Assembly: GCF_000346465.2 (NCBI RefSeq)
Contig: NC_034014.1
Coordinates: forward strand, 20,743,373 to 20,807,372
Source of the DNA: Prunus persica
Taxonomy: Eukaryota > Streptophyta > Magnoliopsida > Rosales > Rosaceae
Length of the DNA: 64,000 nucleotides
Reading direction: 5' to 3'
The translations under genes and the position numbers were made by a program. Below the pieces are notes generated by a model. It made no database searches and was not told the origin of the DNA. It worked only from the letters and a program-made list of their open reading frames with translations. This document shows positions 21,910 to 34,239 of the stretch, in pieces (the first letter of the stretch is position 1; every line of letters begins with the position of its first letter).

Positions 21910-23373
21910 CATTATATACATGTATGTTGTTATTTAGAAAGAGAGAGGGAGGGAGAGAAAGGCAAAGTGTACAAGCAATCCAAGCCTTGAGTGTTGGTCT
22001 TTTACTAAATCCGGCTCTTTCCTTCTTCTTTTTTTGTCAAAAAATTCGGCTCCTTCTGTTCTGTCTATAAGGTAAATTTTCTGTTTGTGTAACTTCAGAA
22101 ACAGAGAAGATGATCTTCTAAGAATTAAGTAGGATTTTCAAGACCAAATTTTCAATTTGATCCCTGCACTACATAAAATATAAAAAATTAATACCTCTGC
22201 TGCGATGTTTCTAATTTTATTTTTACTTGTATGTGTATGCATTATTCACGTTCGCATTGTCACATTATGGATTTAATTTTGAAGTGAGAATCTTACTTGG
22301 ATTTCTCGTAGACCACCTATGTAATTCAGCACTACCTATGCTGTCCAGTTTTCTACAAGCACAAGCTCTTGAGATGAAATCAAATTTATCATATGAGTTA
22401 TCCCTTATTAATTCACATGTTAAAATATGAGTGCATTTTATATGTCATGAACCTAGGTCATAGTCAATGGCTGATCCACCTAAGGACTAGTAAAGGCTAT
22501 TGCCCCTGCTCACCCTTCTTCCCATCCATGAAGTTCCTAGAATCTTTATTAAAGATATGCTTGAGTATGTTGCAATGGGGCAAGTGTTTGATAAAAGTCC
22601 TCTGAGAGAACATGGAGGTGCAAAGTTGTGCGGGCAGCTAAACTTCATATGTTCTTTGTTTAAATTGACATACCAAAACAAGGTCGTATCTTGTTACTTG
22701 TATATAATTCATTCATATTTGAAGAATATTGAGCATTGGAATTTTTAGTTCTATTTTGGAATTCCCCAGTATTCATGTTACTTAGAAAATATTTTGGACA
22801 ATAAACAACTAATTAACCATGATGTCATCCTTTTTCCTTCTCCAATGCACCGACCTTTCCAAATTATCTACCACCAATACTTTATGCCGGCCATCATTAC
22901 GTTCGGACCCATTCCAACATTATTATTAAGAATTAACATCAAATAATTATATTTGACTCCATCATATTTTCTAATTATAATATAGTAATTACTCCTTTCA
23001 TGATAACCACTCTTCTAAGATATACGAATTCCTGTCAGTTTTATTTGGCTGCTTATTTGCAAGAGTATCTCATGTTCATGTAAAATATTGGTTAACTTAG
23101 GGTACACGTTACGCCTACCTATTAAAAGACAAGACTCGTGATGATAGGATAGGAACAATGAGTTGAACCAATACCCCAATATATAATGACTATCACGAGG
23201 ATTAGGTAACGTGGTTAGCTAATATGATTAGAAGATATGATTTATCTAATCGCTTCTTATAAAGTTTTTCTGTGTAGGGAAGGTTGGAATTTTTTTATTT
23301 TTTATTCCAAAGTCGAAAGATAACTTTATTAAAAGTGGATAGAAACTTGAATTGGATTGTTAGATGTTGATTT
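21910..23373 (+). repeat. Duplicated NLR downstream flank (uninterrupted copy)
   Basis: This corresponds to 3830-4350 joined to 7210-8340. It lacks the copia-containing insertion and so shows the order before insertion. Its right side is cut at GTTAGATGTTGATTT by the LTR element beginning at 23,374. Confidence 0.8.
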
Positions 23374-23610
23374 TGTTGGAATTTTAAAAGGTTTTAAAAA
23401 TTTAACCATTTTATTTATTTAATTATTTTGGCGGTTTTATTTTATTTATTGTGGGGGTTATAAATATTTAATATTCAGGTTTTATTTCTAGTTGGTAAAA
23501 GCTTTAATTTTTTGGTTGGTGAACTTTTATGGTTGGTAAAGGTTACATGTTTTTGGATGCCTATAAAAGGCCACTCCTCCTTCACATTTGAGTATACACA
23601 ACACACACAA
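23374..23610 (+). repeat. Left LTR, matched part
   Basis: This is the part of the 5' LTR alignable to the truncated right LTR. It contains a TATAAAAGG TATA-like box (about 23,562), suitable for LTR promoter activity. The LTR may extend further right than the aligned part. Confidence 0.75.
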
Positions 23611-26600
23611 AAACACACAATAACACATGATATATACAATACCCTATCAGAATATCACATACACATTCTAATTCTCTCCTTTTCTACTTTTACATATATT
23701 CTCTACTTTATTATTATTATTTTGGGCAATGGTTATGTGACTTGGATACCTATATCTGTCTGTGAACGTGCTCATAGCGGATCTTGAGTTTGTGTACAAG
23801 GGGTCGTATCTTGGAGTCTTGTAGACCGTCAGTACCTGCACGTAGGGAGGCTACAAAGGCTTTAGGACAGCGTCTTTGACGTGCTTCACCGTACCAAACT
23901 CACCTTCTTACTTATTATTTATTTTCCTTTACTTACCTATTATTTTGTTTTCTTCAATTTTATTATACCTTCAAAGCTTTCCAATTTGTTTATATGTTAT
24001 AAATGTTTTGTATTTGGCTTTACGGAAAGAGGAAAACTATTATTTTTTATAACAATCTAAAGCCTTTGTAAGCTAAAGTTGTTTCCTTCCCGTATTGCTA
24101 TTGCTTTAATATCTTTTAACTCTTTGACTGAAGCTTTTGCATTTGTATTGGATTTTCAAAATGAAAATTATGATTTATTTTGGGTAGATGCAGTTTGAAG
24201 CTTTCATATTGTCTATACAATTTCAACTGCTTTAAATATTGTTGGTACATTTATATGTTTATAATTTGTTGCTAACGTTTGGGAAATTACTGTTAGTGTT
24301 TGACAATAAAACCTACAGACTAATTTATGTGGTATTATTATTATAGCTCAACGTATTATTATTTTATGTGGTGTGTCCGTTTTCTACAGCACAATTGTTT
24401 TTAAAATACATTTCAGAATCTTAAAATTGTTAATAGCATTCAAAAGCTAATTAATGACCATTGAAATAATGAAAAAATATATATATTGAAGTGAGCTATG
24501 TTTTTCTAAACTACTGTTTGTTTTAAATAGCTTGTATTGTTTCATTACCGATTACTTAATTATTATTCATTAATCAATTTATGGTGAAACATCCAATATT
24601 GAATGGTTGAAGTGTTTAAAACCGAAACATTAAAGTGTTTCAAACCGAAACATTGAAGTGTTTCAAAATCTTTGGTCTGATAATTTCAAAGCAAGTACAT
24701 ATATATTTTTAGAACAAGTATATATATTTGATTTTATTGTTGGGCCTCTTTTACATTTGCCTTCATTCATTTTGGTTGCCATCAATCTTCCTTTATATAA
24801 TGGTCCTTTCCTTTATATCTTTTTGGGTTGGACTTCATATCGTTTTATTGTTCTTATTTTTAGAAGTCTTTCATACCAACGTGAGAAGCAATTATAATAT
24901 ATTCTTGGCACTAAAGTTTATTGTTTGAAATTACTGTTTTAACGTTGGATTTGTATGCACTATCTTTATGTGGTTTAATGAATTATGAATTAATATTGAA
25001 CAGATAATTTAGTTTTCCTTTTATGAAGACAAATATGATTTGAATACTCAATTGTTGCATATCTTCGCAAATATGTGTTGTACAATATTTACTTTGATTT
25101 CAAATCCTTGAAAGAAAAAACGGAAAAAGTGCAAACCGTTCTTTTGTAGTTTAATTTTGAATTCAAAATCTAATATTGCGTCAGTTTTAGATTTGGTCTA
25201 TATGTGTATTCAATTTTATATTGATTCTTATTTTCATTTATATCTATTAATTTTTGCAAAAACGTGCAAAGAATTTATGTGACATTATTGCAAGTTTTAT
25301 TGAGCTAATTATTCTTTATTTTGATGGCTGTCATTGCTTTGAATTTGGGAGAAAACCTACAGTTTTTTTGTAGTATAAATGCATCACTTTAACACCTTGG
25401 ACGTTAGCTCCTTTTGATTCTAGAATTAGTTAATTGCTCTTAACTTCTTTTGGAAGCTTTTGCATTTCACATTCAATTACGAGATTTTATTTATTCCTTA
25501 ATTTATGCAGCTTTAGTTTCAAAACTTTAATGTCAATTTCATGACATTTAGAGCTTTTATTTTGGCAGTAAAATTGTTGATATTGTTAGGTGATTATTGC
25601 ATTTAATGTTCTGAACATTTATGCAATTTAATTACATCTTTGTTTTAATGCCTTGGATTCCTTTTAAAGTTGCCAACGCCTATATATTTCGATTGTGCAA
25701 TCCTTCATATTAGTTTCTTGAGTTAATCTAATGTTCTTTTGATTATAAAGTCTTGACAGCTGCCACACTGAGTTAATTGCCATGAAATGTACATTGTGGA
25801 ATCCTCCTGAGAAAACTGAAAGGAAATAATAAATTATATCACTGTAAGTGGCATTAATTTTGAGTTTTGGTGTAAGGCTTTCACACCCTAAATTTTTGAG
25901 GCATTTTTTTCTTTTGAGGCTTTCGATGGTTTTGTTATATTTACAATTACTATCAAGATCATTGTGAGTACATATCTTATGAATTTAAAATTAAATAAAT
26001 TTTGGTACAGTCTTCATATATTTTGAGAATTCCCTAATTTGTGGGGTTGAGTTTTTCCTTAACTATGTGGGTATTTGTTGGAATTTTTGTGGGTATTTCA
26101 AATACAAAATTAATATCAATACTTATTTTTTAAAATTTAATATTCCAGTTTTTGAGTGATTTGATTACCTCTTTAAAACTGAAGTTATTTTGTACATTTA
26201 TTATACAAGTTTTCATATCTCCTTTATTCAGATTTATTCTATTTTAATTAACGCTCAATGCTTATGTTATTTGTGTTTTGATAATTATTAATATTTTTAT
26301 TTTAAAACGTGTGGACCAATTTGTGGAAGTTGAATTTTTCTAAATGGGAACTTTAATACTGTAATTTAATTTGTTAGTAACATTAAGCAGTTTTTGCTTT
26401 TATACTGAAAAATATTATATTCATTTCCTTCTCTCTTTCCCATATTTTTGTGTGTTTTCAATTTCCTTATGCTCTCATGGAAAAGATTCATTTAGTGACA
26501 TAATACTTTTTATATTTTATTGGCAAACATACTGTGTCTGTATGAAATTTGTTTCATTATGCAAGTTTATTATGAGACTAATTTATCTTCAATTTGATAT

Positions 26601-26990
26601 GAAAATATTTGCAACTAATGATGATTTTGGCATAAAATTTTGGTAGAGACTTCTTATTGTCTTATAGGTTCATATTGAGAATCGACAAGATACAATTTCA
26701 ACTTGGATATGTGATCATGATTTCAGCCATTTGGAGTGCACAAAAGGGAGTAAGGGTATCCTGAAATACTCAGTGTTTATAGTTAAATTTATTTAATGAA
26801 TTAATTGTTATATTGTTGTTCATAAGTGGTAGCAGGTGTACTCAAAGTTTCATGGACTTGAGAGGTACTCTTGATCAGAAGATTTAATGTATGATGTATT
26901 TCCATTATACTTAACTGTATACCAATGCGTATTTAATTTCCAATTATACTGAGGTGAAATCCATTAATTATTTGTGTGCAAGATTGTGTA
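23611..26990. other. AT-rich interior of the 23.4-28 kb LTR element
   Basis: About 3.4 kb without any ORF over 100 residues and without a retroviral-type domain. It is strongly T-rich on the plus strand. Confidence 0.55.
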
Positions 26991-27735
26991 GGAAATATTT
27001 TAATAACATGCAGGTTTAAAGCGCGCTAAAATGGAGAACAAAGACATGACCTACATTATATATGCCTTGTGAAGGCTAGTCTTGATATGCATGCCTCGTG
27101 GAGGAGGCTATTAATGCAAAATGTCGAGGGGGATGTGCTTAAGCCCATAAGGGAGTCACCTAGGGAGGTAACCCAACTTCTGTGATTGGAGATCCCATGA
27201 AGGAAGTTCAATGTGGTAGAAACAATCCATACTGCGTGACTCATATAGCACTCATAAAACTATGGAGATATCCTTGAGATATTCTTCTGCTCATCCCTAA
27301 GGCAAAAGTGCTATTTTATGTGACGTTAGGAAGGGATTTATCCCTGAATGAGTTTCGAGGCGGGCAAACTCCCGCAGGGTGCAGGTCACATGTACTCTTG
27401 GAGAACTCACCTAAGTGGGAGACGTCGTGAGGCCGCGACTATGAGAATTGGGCTATTCTCTAGTAACTCTCATGAGAATCAAGATTAGCGCATGGCCATA
27501 AATAGCGCTACCCCGCATCCAAGTCTCAACTAATACTATGTGTGGGATATGTTGAAGTTTGGTCAAAGGTGCCGAGTTCAATACTGTGTACACTCAGGTT
27601 CCTCAAATGGAGACTATCATCACTAAGTGAAGGTTCAAGCCCGGAAGGCACCTACACCTATTACATAGTATTATATTGCCCACACATATATATTATATAT
27701 TTTTCACTGTTTTTTTTTGTCACGGTAAAATTTTG
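26991..27735 (+). other. GC-richer 3' interior segment of the LTR element
   Basis: This segment is much less AT-rich than the preceding interior and includes AAGTGGGAGACGTCGTGAGGC, CGCATGGCCATAAATAGCGC and GGTTCAAGCCCGGAAGGCACC. It has no ORF of note. Its composition suggests a constrained non-coding region, or a remnant of another element. It ends at the polypurine tract. Confidence 0.4.
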
Positions 27736-27752
27736 AGAACCTTGTGGGGGAT

Positions 27753-27991
27753 TGTTGGAATTTTAAAAGGTTTTAAAAATTTAACCGTTTTATTTATTTA
27801 ATTATTTTAGCGGTTTTATTTTATTTATTGTGGGGGTTATAAATATTTAATATTCAGGTTTTATTTCTAGTTGGTAAAAGCTTTAATTTTTTGGTTGGTG
27901 AACTTTTATGGTTGGTAAAGGTTACATGTTTTTGGATGCCTATAAAAGGCCACTCCTCCTTTACATTTGAGTATACACAACACACACAAAA
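27753..27991 (+). repeat. Right LTR, truncated
   Basis: It matches the left LTR from TGTTGGAATTTT through ACACAACACACACAAAA and then stops. The target-site duplication and continuation of the NLR flank expected beyond it are absent. Confidence 0.85.
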
Positions 27992-28340
27992 TATTGGTCG
28001 CGCAAAGTAACTTTGCGCGACGAAAAAATATTGGTTGCGCAAAACTTTGCGTGACGAAACACATTGGTCGTGCAAAGGTTTGCGCGACGAAACACATTGG
28101 TTGCGCAAAGGTTTGCGCGACGAAAAACATTTGTCGCGCAAAGTCTCAAAAATTTTTATAAAAAATAAAAAATTCCCGCGTCCCATTTTTGGTACCCACC
28201 TACATTTTTAGAGTTCTGCGCGACGAATACTAACGTCGCTCAAATATTTGCGCGACGAAATATTTTTTGTGTTTTAAATTTTTTTAATTAAAATAAACTA
28301 ATTTAATAGTTTGCGCTACAAAATATTTTATCGCGCAAGG

Positions 28341-29170
28341 TTTTTGACTTTTTGTTTTATTATTTCTTTAATATTAATTTATTCAAATTTTTACTTTTTA
28401 AATTTAATTTAATTGTATGATTTTATTTTTTAAATCACTTTAATTTAAAGTGATATTAATTTTTTCGAATTTTTACTTTTTAAATTTAATTTAATTGTAA
28501 GATTTTTCTTAATTACTTTAATTTAAATTGACATATTCAAAATAAAATTACATATGAAAAATAGTGATCAAATTATCCAATAAATATATATATATAATAT
28601 TCAAAATATACACATAAATTAACAAAATACAATAATAAAATTCTAATATAAGCGTATTGTGGTGGTAGTGGCGGATGATATGTTTTGATAGCTTCCTAAT
28701 CCTCAACTTTAGCCATCAAAGTCTCAATGATTGCCTACAAAAAAACAAATATGGTCATATAACAACAACAACAACAAAAAGAATGCATAATCTCCCCTAA
28801 AATTGTTATACCACAAATCCAACCCAAACTCCAATATCTCCCCTTTACTCAACCCCAAACCCCACACAAACTCAAAACTAACTCCAAAAACACATATTAA
28901 TGAAAAAAATTTCAAATTTGGAGAGAATATACCTTTTGGCAAGATTGAGAGTGAGTGAGAATGAGAGGGAGAAGTGAGTGTGAGAGAATTAGATAAGATA
29001 GTGATAGAGAGATGAGAGAGTGAGAGATAGTGAAAAGATAGATGAGAGAGTGAGTGAGAGTGAGAGATAGTGAAGAGAGATATGAGAGATTAAGTGAGAG
29101 GAGTGAGTGTGAGAGAAAGGGTGGAATTTGGGGAGAGGGAAAGAGAGAGGAGAGGTAAGAGTAGAGAAAG
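28341..29170. other. AT-rich stretch followed by GA-rich tract
   Basis: 28,341-28,640 is extremely AT-rich. The minus strand at about 28,735-28,670 reads like a short coding remnant (ETLMAKVED). 28,940-29,170 is a purine tract of GAGAGTGAG-type repeats. No gene can be supported. Confidence 0.35.
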
Positions 29171-29214
29171 GCATTGAGAAAATGGTCGAGGAGTTATTTC
29201 GGTTTTAAAAATCG

Positions 29215-29800
29215 TATCACTTTGTTCGACGAAAAATATTGTTGGTCGCGCAAAGTTTTGCGCGGCGAAACATATTGGTCTCGCAAAGTTTTGCGCGACA
29301 AATTATTATTATTTTTTAAAATTCCCGCATCCCATTTTTGGTACCCGCCAAAATTTAACTTTGCGCGACGAAAAATACATATTGGTCGCGCAAAGTCTAA
29401 AAAAAATTATTATTTTTTAAAAAAATTCCCACATCCCATTTTTGGTACCCGCCAAAATTTAACTTCGCGCGACGAATATAGGAAAATTGGTCGCGCGAAG
29501 TCTAAAAAAAAAATTCCCGCATCCCATTTTTGGTACCCGCCAAAATTTTTAAATTTTTGCGCGACGAAAAGTACATATTGGTCACGCAAAGTCTAAAACA
29601 ATTATATAAAAAGTCCCGCGTCCCATTTTTGGTACCCGCCCAAAGTTTTGAGCGACCAAAAATATTGGTCGCGCAAAGTCTAAAGTTTTTTTTTTTTATT
29701 TTAAAAACCCGCGTCCCATTTTTGGTACTCACCCAAATTTTTTGAGTTTTGCACGACGAACTGTTGGTCGCGCAAACTTTTGAGAGACGAAAACGTAGCA
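29215..29800. repeat. ~100-bp repeat array with GCGCGACGAA and TTTTTGGTACCCGCC
   Basis: About five units each combine the CACTA subterminal motif pair with CATCCCATTTTTGGTACCCG (near 29,325, 29,428, 29,521, 29,620, 29,715). A related unit lies at 28,175. The array looks like an amplified CACTA subterminal segment. Confidence 0.75.
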
Positions 29801-29986
29801 CAATATTTTTATAATATAATTGTTTTGAATAATAAAAAATAAAAAAAATTATTTTATGATTTAAAATATAATAAAGGTGAAAGCTAGTTAATAAATGTAT
29901 ATACTATTCAATTTCTTAAGTGTTATACGTACAAAATAAATAAATTTAAAGCTACTTAATAAATATATATATATACACACACCATT

Positions 29987-30905
29987 CAACGATCCAACCG
30001 TAAGACTTGTTTGTATATACTTCAAGATCGCATACTCCAAAAATCGCAAAAAATAAATATTCAGAGATCTAGTAACGGGATAAAACTTTTCGATAGTTAT
30101 AAACGAAAAATCATGATTTAACGGTTATTTTAACTTCGATTTTGATGATTTTTAGAGCTACACTCCTTGACCCTATATGAATACAATGACTGAATTTGAT
30201 CTTCAATTTAAAACATTTGCACTAGTGGATACCACAAAATCTTATGTTATATTTAACGAAAGTATAAATAAACTCTTAATTGTTAGTGAATATATTGTTT
30301 TGATGGCATACACATTCTACGAAACTAGTTTCAACGATCCAACCGTCAAACTTGTTTGTTTATACTTCGAGATCATATACGCCAAAAATCGGAAAAAATA
30401 AACATTCATAGATCAAGTAAAGGGACAAAACTTTTTAACAGTTATAAATGAAAAATCATGATTTAACAGTTATTTTAACTCCGATTTTGATGATTTTTTA
30501 CAACTACACTCCTTGACCCTATATGAATACAATGACTGAATTTGATCTTCAATTTAAAATATTTACACTAGTGGATACCACAAAATCTTATGTTATATTT
30601 AACGAAAATATAAATAAACTCTTAATTGTTAGTGAATATATTGTTTTGATGGCATATTCATTCAAAAAAACTAGTTTCAACGATCCAACCGTCAAACTTG
30701 TTTGTTTATACTTCGAGATCATATACGCCAAAAATCAGAAAAAATAAACATTCAGAGATCAAGTAATGGGACAAAACTTTTCGACGGTTATAATGAAAAA
30801 TTACGATTTGACGGTTATTTTAACTCCGATTTTGATGATTTTTTACAGCTACACTCCTTGACCCTATATGAATACAATGAACCAATTCGATTGTCAATTT
30901 AAAAT
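29987..30905. repeat. 346-bp tandem repeat, about 2.7 units
   Basis: CAACGATCCAACCGT marks unit starts near 29,987, 30,332 and 30,678. Each unit contains TTTTAACTYCGATTTTGATG, ACACTCCTTGACCCTATATG and CTAGTGGATACCACAAAATC. Two units hold a nearly identical 74-codon ORF that is probably incidental. Parts of the same repeat recur at 33,862-33,911 and 35,765-36,000, split by the solo LTR. Confidence 0.85.
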
Positions 30906-31439
30906 GTATATTTTCTAACAAAAACCCAATCCGAACAACAATAATATATTTTTCTAATAAAAATCTGATCCGATCTAAAATAATAAATTTAAAGCTACTT
31001 AATAAATATATATACCGTTTAATTTCTTAAGTGTTATGCATACAAAATAAAAAACAAAAATAAATTGGTTTAAGTGACAAAATGTTTGGATTACGTCATG
31101 CAAAGATTTTAAAAAATAATTTTTATATTATTTATTTTTATAAGGACTTTGCGCGACGAAGTTTACTTTTCGTCGTGCAAAGTCACTTTGAGCAACGAAT
31201 TATTTTTCGTCGTGCAAAGTTGGTCGCGCAAGACTTTGAGCGACGATGTATTGTCGTCGCGCAAAAGTTTGTCGCGCGAAGTGACTTTGCGCGACGAATT
31301 ATTTTTCGTCGCGCAAGACTTTGAGTGACGAAGTTTCAAGTTTCGTCGCGCAAAATGACTTTGAGCGACGAATAGTTTTTCGTCGCGCAAAATTTGGTCG
31401 CGCAAGGGGTTTTTTTTACTAGTGGTGGTTGTTTTATGG

Positions 31440-31590
31440 AGGAGGCGACTTCAGCGCAGTGGATATGAATATGGTTTGCTCTATGCAATCAAGGGTGAGA
31501 TATATTTGAGGGTCGCTCTCAACGCAGTGGATGTGAACATGGTTTGCTCTATGCAATCAAGGGTGAGATTTATTTGAGGGTCGCTCTCTC
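31440..31590. repeat. ~69-bp two-copy tandem repeat
   Basis: The segment containing GCAGTGGATRTGAAYATGGTTTG, CTATGCAATCAAGGGTGAGA and TTTGAGGGTCGCTCTC occurs twice head to tail just right of the CACTA D terminus. Confidence 0.75.
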
Positions 31591-31639
31591 GTTCACGCGT
31601 GGAAAGTCTTGATGACTAGAGTTAGGGTTTCTTTAGTTT

Positions 31640-31745
31640 TCTTTACTCATTCTCTGTGCTGGAGTAGTGGCAGCAGATGACGGCTGAGCCGAGGGAGGCG
31701 AACTCTGTGCAGTCGTCACCGCCTTACGACTTCTAATCAGGTTTG
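31640..31745 (-). other. Possible C-terminal coding remnant, unassigned
   Basis: The minus strand reads about 38 codons from PNLIRSRKAVTTAQSSPPS to a stop, Ser/Pro/Ala-rich, after a possible acceptor (GTGTAG). It resembles the disordered tail of a transposon-encoded protein. The frame is too short to assign. Confidence 0.25.
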
Positions 31746-31814
31746 GCATCTACACAATTTCATTAATACACATAAAAATCAATCCAATTTAGCAAGATAC
31801 AATTCTAAGCATAG

Positions 31815-32600
31815 CTTGACCTAGGGTTTACGATTTCGGAGTATCCGGGACTCCGATCCATGATCCGTCAAATCCGATACGATTCTTGAAGTACAAGGTG
31901 CAACATACGTGAGTTTGAGTTCAATCCAACGGTCCGAACATATCAAACCCAGAAATCACACGATAGGCGAAATCCGTTCAAGACTCAAACGGTAACCAAA
32001 TTCAAATCCGAGCACACCTATGTGCTCCAGACAACTAGGAGATTGCACTGGGACCCAATGCCCACTGCTACAGTACCCTCACGCTCCACCATACGCGCCG
32101 GCAGCGCGTGGGTGCCCAAAGCAATAACATGTCACCGAAAAATTTTAAAAATTTAGGGCCAAGGTTCCTACCCTAGGTTCAAAACATGAATTGGAGCCAC
32201 TTTTGTTCTCGGACTTACCCCGAAAAATGATCGGAAGTGGCCGGAATTTAAATTCAAAAATCGGCCAAACTTAGGATTTAAATTCGAGATACCAAAACTA
32301 ACAATTAATCAAATCCTACCCAACCATCAGCTAGAGCATGAAAAATAGTCCAGAAACCATACCTCAAGTGTCGAAATTGGTGGCCGGAGGAGAGAGAACT
32401 AGGCCGGAGAAGAATCTGCGAAAACAGGGCCAATTCCGGCGGGAGGGGCGGCCCCGACGGTGGGAAAGGTTTGGGCTTCGAAGGTGGTGCCGGCCCGATC
32501 CTTTTTCTGGTGGAGAAGTGGGCTGAGGTGAGGTGGTTCACGGCAAAGAGAGGGGGGAGGTTTAGGGAAAAATCTGAAACTGAGGAAGAAGGAGGCAGTT
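31815..32600 (-). mobile_element. Gypsy-type LTR fragment, minus orientation
   Basis: Its reverse complement aligns with the middle of the solo LTR at about 34,440-35,040. Shared features include CAGCTGATGGTTGGGTAGGATT-like sequence, the GGATTTGACGGATC stretch and a CTCCGAAA region. Both ends are missing. It lies between CACTA-type repeat blocks. Confidence 0.7.
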
Positions 32601-32619
32601 GCGTTGTTTCTGAAAATTT

Positions 32620-33800
32620 ATTCGATCTTGCGCGACGAACGAAAAAAGCCGTCGTGCAAGATATTTTAAATACACCTTGCGTGAAAAAAACGAAATGATG
32701 GCGTTGGGCAGGGTAAGTTTTGGGCCCAAATTTTAATTACATTGCGCGACAAAGAAACTAAACCGTCACGCAAGGTTGTGAGTCCACCAAAATTTAGGAT
32801 TTAGGGTTTAGTGTCTGACTTATATTGCGCGACGAATAGATAGAGGCGTCGAGCAAGGTTGTGTTTTGTAAACTTTGTGCGACGAAGAGACCACTCTTCC
32901 GTCGCGCAAGGTTGTGATTCCGCCAAAATTTGGGGTTTAGGGTTTAGGGGGGAGAGAGAGAAAGTGAAAAGCTCTGATTGATATTGCGCGACGAATAGAT
33001 AGAGGCATTGTGGAAGTTGTGTTTCGTACACTTTGCTCGACGAAGAGACCACTCTTGCGTCTCGCAAGGTTGTGATTCCACCAAAATTTGGGGTTTAGGG
33101 TTTAGGGGGGAGAGAGAGAAAGTGAAAAGGTCTGACTGATATTGCGCGACGAATAGATAGAGGCGTTGCGCAAAGTTGTGTTTCATACACTTTGCGCGAC
33201 GAAGAGACCACTCTTGCATCTCGCAAGGTTGTGATTCCGCCAAAATTTGGGGTTTAGGGTTTAGGGGGGAGAGAGAGAAAGTGAAAAGGTCTGACTGATA
33301 TTGCGCGACGAATAGATAGAGGCGTCGTGCAAGGTTGTGTTTTGTACACTTTGCACGACGAAGAGACCACTCTTGCATCTCGCAAGGTTGTGATTCCGCC
33401 AAAATTTGGGGTTTAGGGTTTACGGGGGAGAGAGAGAAAGTGAAAAGGTCTGACTAATATTGCTCGACAAATAGATAGAGATGTCGCGCAAGGTTGTGTT
33501 TTGTACACTTTGCACGACAAAGAGACTACTCTTCCGTCTCACAAGTTTGTGATTCCGCCAAAATTTGGGGTTTAGGATGTGGGGGGAGAGAGAGAAAATG
33601 AAAATGTCTGACTAATATTGCTCGACGAATAGATAAAGGCGTCGCGCAAGGCTGTGTTTTGTACACTTTGCCCGACGGCGAAACCACTCTTCCGTTGCGC
33701 AAGGTTGTGATTCCGCCAAAATTTGGGGTTTAAGAGGGAGAGAGAGAAAGTGAAAAGGTCTGAATGATATTGTGCGACGCATGAACCTCTTATTCGTCGC
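32620..33800. repeat. ~160-bp tandem array: CACTA subterminal motifs plus TTTAGGG motif
   Basis: About seven units are marked by CCRCCAAAATTTGGGGTTTAGG near 32,789, 32,918, 33,076, 33,236, 33,396, 33,553 and 33,712. Each has two GCGCGACGAA/CGTCGCGCAAG motif pairs, a GAATAGATAGAGGCGTCG stretch and GAGAGAGAAAGTGAAAAGG. Each unit also contains one or two TTTAGGG telomere-type heptamers. Minus-strand ORFs here (up to 152 residues) repeat with the array and are not genes. Confidence 0.85.
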
Positions 33801-33809
33801 GCAAACCCT

Positions 33810-33856
33810 CTCAACCTTAAACCCTGAGCCCTAAACCTTAAACCCTAAACCCTAAA
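33810..33856. repeat. Interstitial telomere-like (CCCTAAA)n stretch
   Basis: AAACCCTGAGCCCTAAACC and following CCCTAAACCCTAAAC are degenerate copies of the plant telomere heptamer. They lie at the end of the 160-bp array and probably derive from its own TTTAGGG motif in inverted form. Confidence 0.8.
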
Positions 33857-33906
33857 CTAGTTTCAATGATCCAACTGTCAAACTTGTCTGTTTATACTTC
33901 GAGATC

Positions 33907-34180
33907 ATATATGTAACGACCCGGTCCTAAAGAAATGTTTAATTATTAATTAAACATGATAAAAGACCATTATGCCCCTAGAATATTATATTAGTTTTAA
34001 AGTTGACTTTTTTATCGGGAAGAAATTTGGGAATTTCGACTGTACCGTTGCGTAGAGCACGGCGAGATGAGTTCATAGACACATGGTGGGCTTGAATTGG
34101 AGTTGTAACGAGAGAGATATGATCAAAATACCATCAGTGGCACAATCGTAAATATTGCGAAAAGGATCTGATAAATCTGA

Positions 34181-34239
<59 letters not shown>

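Larger units (their letters stand above)
23374..27991 (+). mobile_element. Non-coding LTR retrotransposon (LARD-like), right LTR truncated
   Basis: The left LTR starts TGTTGGAATTTTAAAAGG at 23,374. A second copy starts at 27,753 directly after a purine-rich CTTGTGGGGGAT tract, the normal polypurine position. The two LTRs match over at least 237 bp with few changes. The right copy ends abruptly at 27,991, where CACTA-type GCGCGAC repeats begin. The ~4.1-kb interior is very AT-rich, and I recognise no gag or pol. It therefore looks like a large non-autonomous derivative mobilised by a partner. The left LTR end and primer site were not fixed. Confidence 0.8.
27992..31424. mobile_element. CACTA-type element D, right terminus at 31,424
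   Basis: The right end ACTAGTG at 31,418-31,424 reads inward as CACTAGTAAAAAA, a CACTA-type terminus, followed by GCGCGACGAA subterminal repeats (31,145-31,410). Further blocks of the same motif lie at 27,992-28,340 and 29,215-29,800. The left terminus is missing; the element begins directly at the cut LTR. No transposase was recognised, so it is a non-autonomous or deleted copy, possibly of mixed origin. Confidence 0.6.

Noticed and set aside
30177..30747. Two nearly identical 74-codon ORFs
   Set aside because: They are conserved only because the 346-bp unit is tandemly duplicated; other copies of the unit (35.9 kb) do not keep the frame.
32944..33402. 152-residue minus-strand ORF with RLYLFVAQYQSDLF repeats
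   Set aside because: It arises from the ~160-bp CACTA-derived tandem array.
29215..33800. Regularly spaced repeats that could suggest a CRISPR array
   Set aside because: This is a plant nuclear sequence; repeats are transposon subterminal motifs in both orientations with repeated, not unique, intervals.
33810..33856. True chromosome end
   Set aside because: Only a few degenerate CCCTAAA copies, embedded in transposon DNA and probably derived from the adjacent array.
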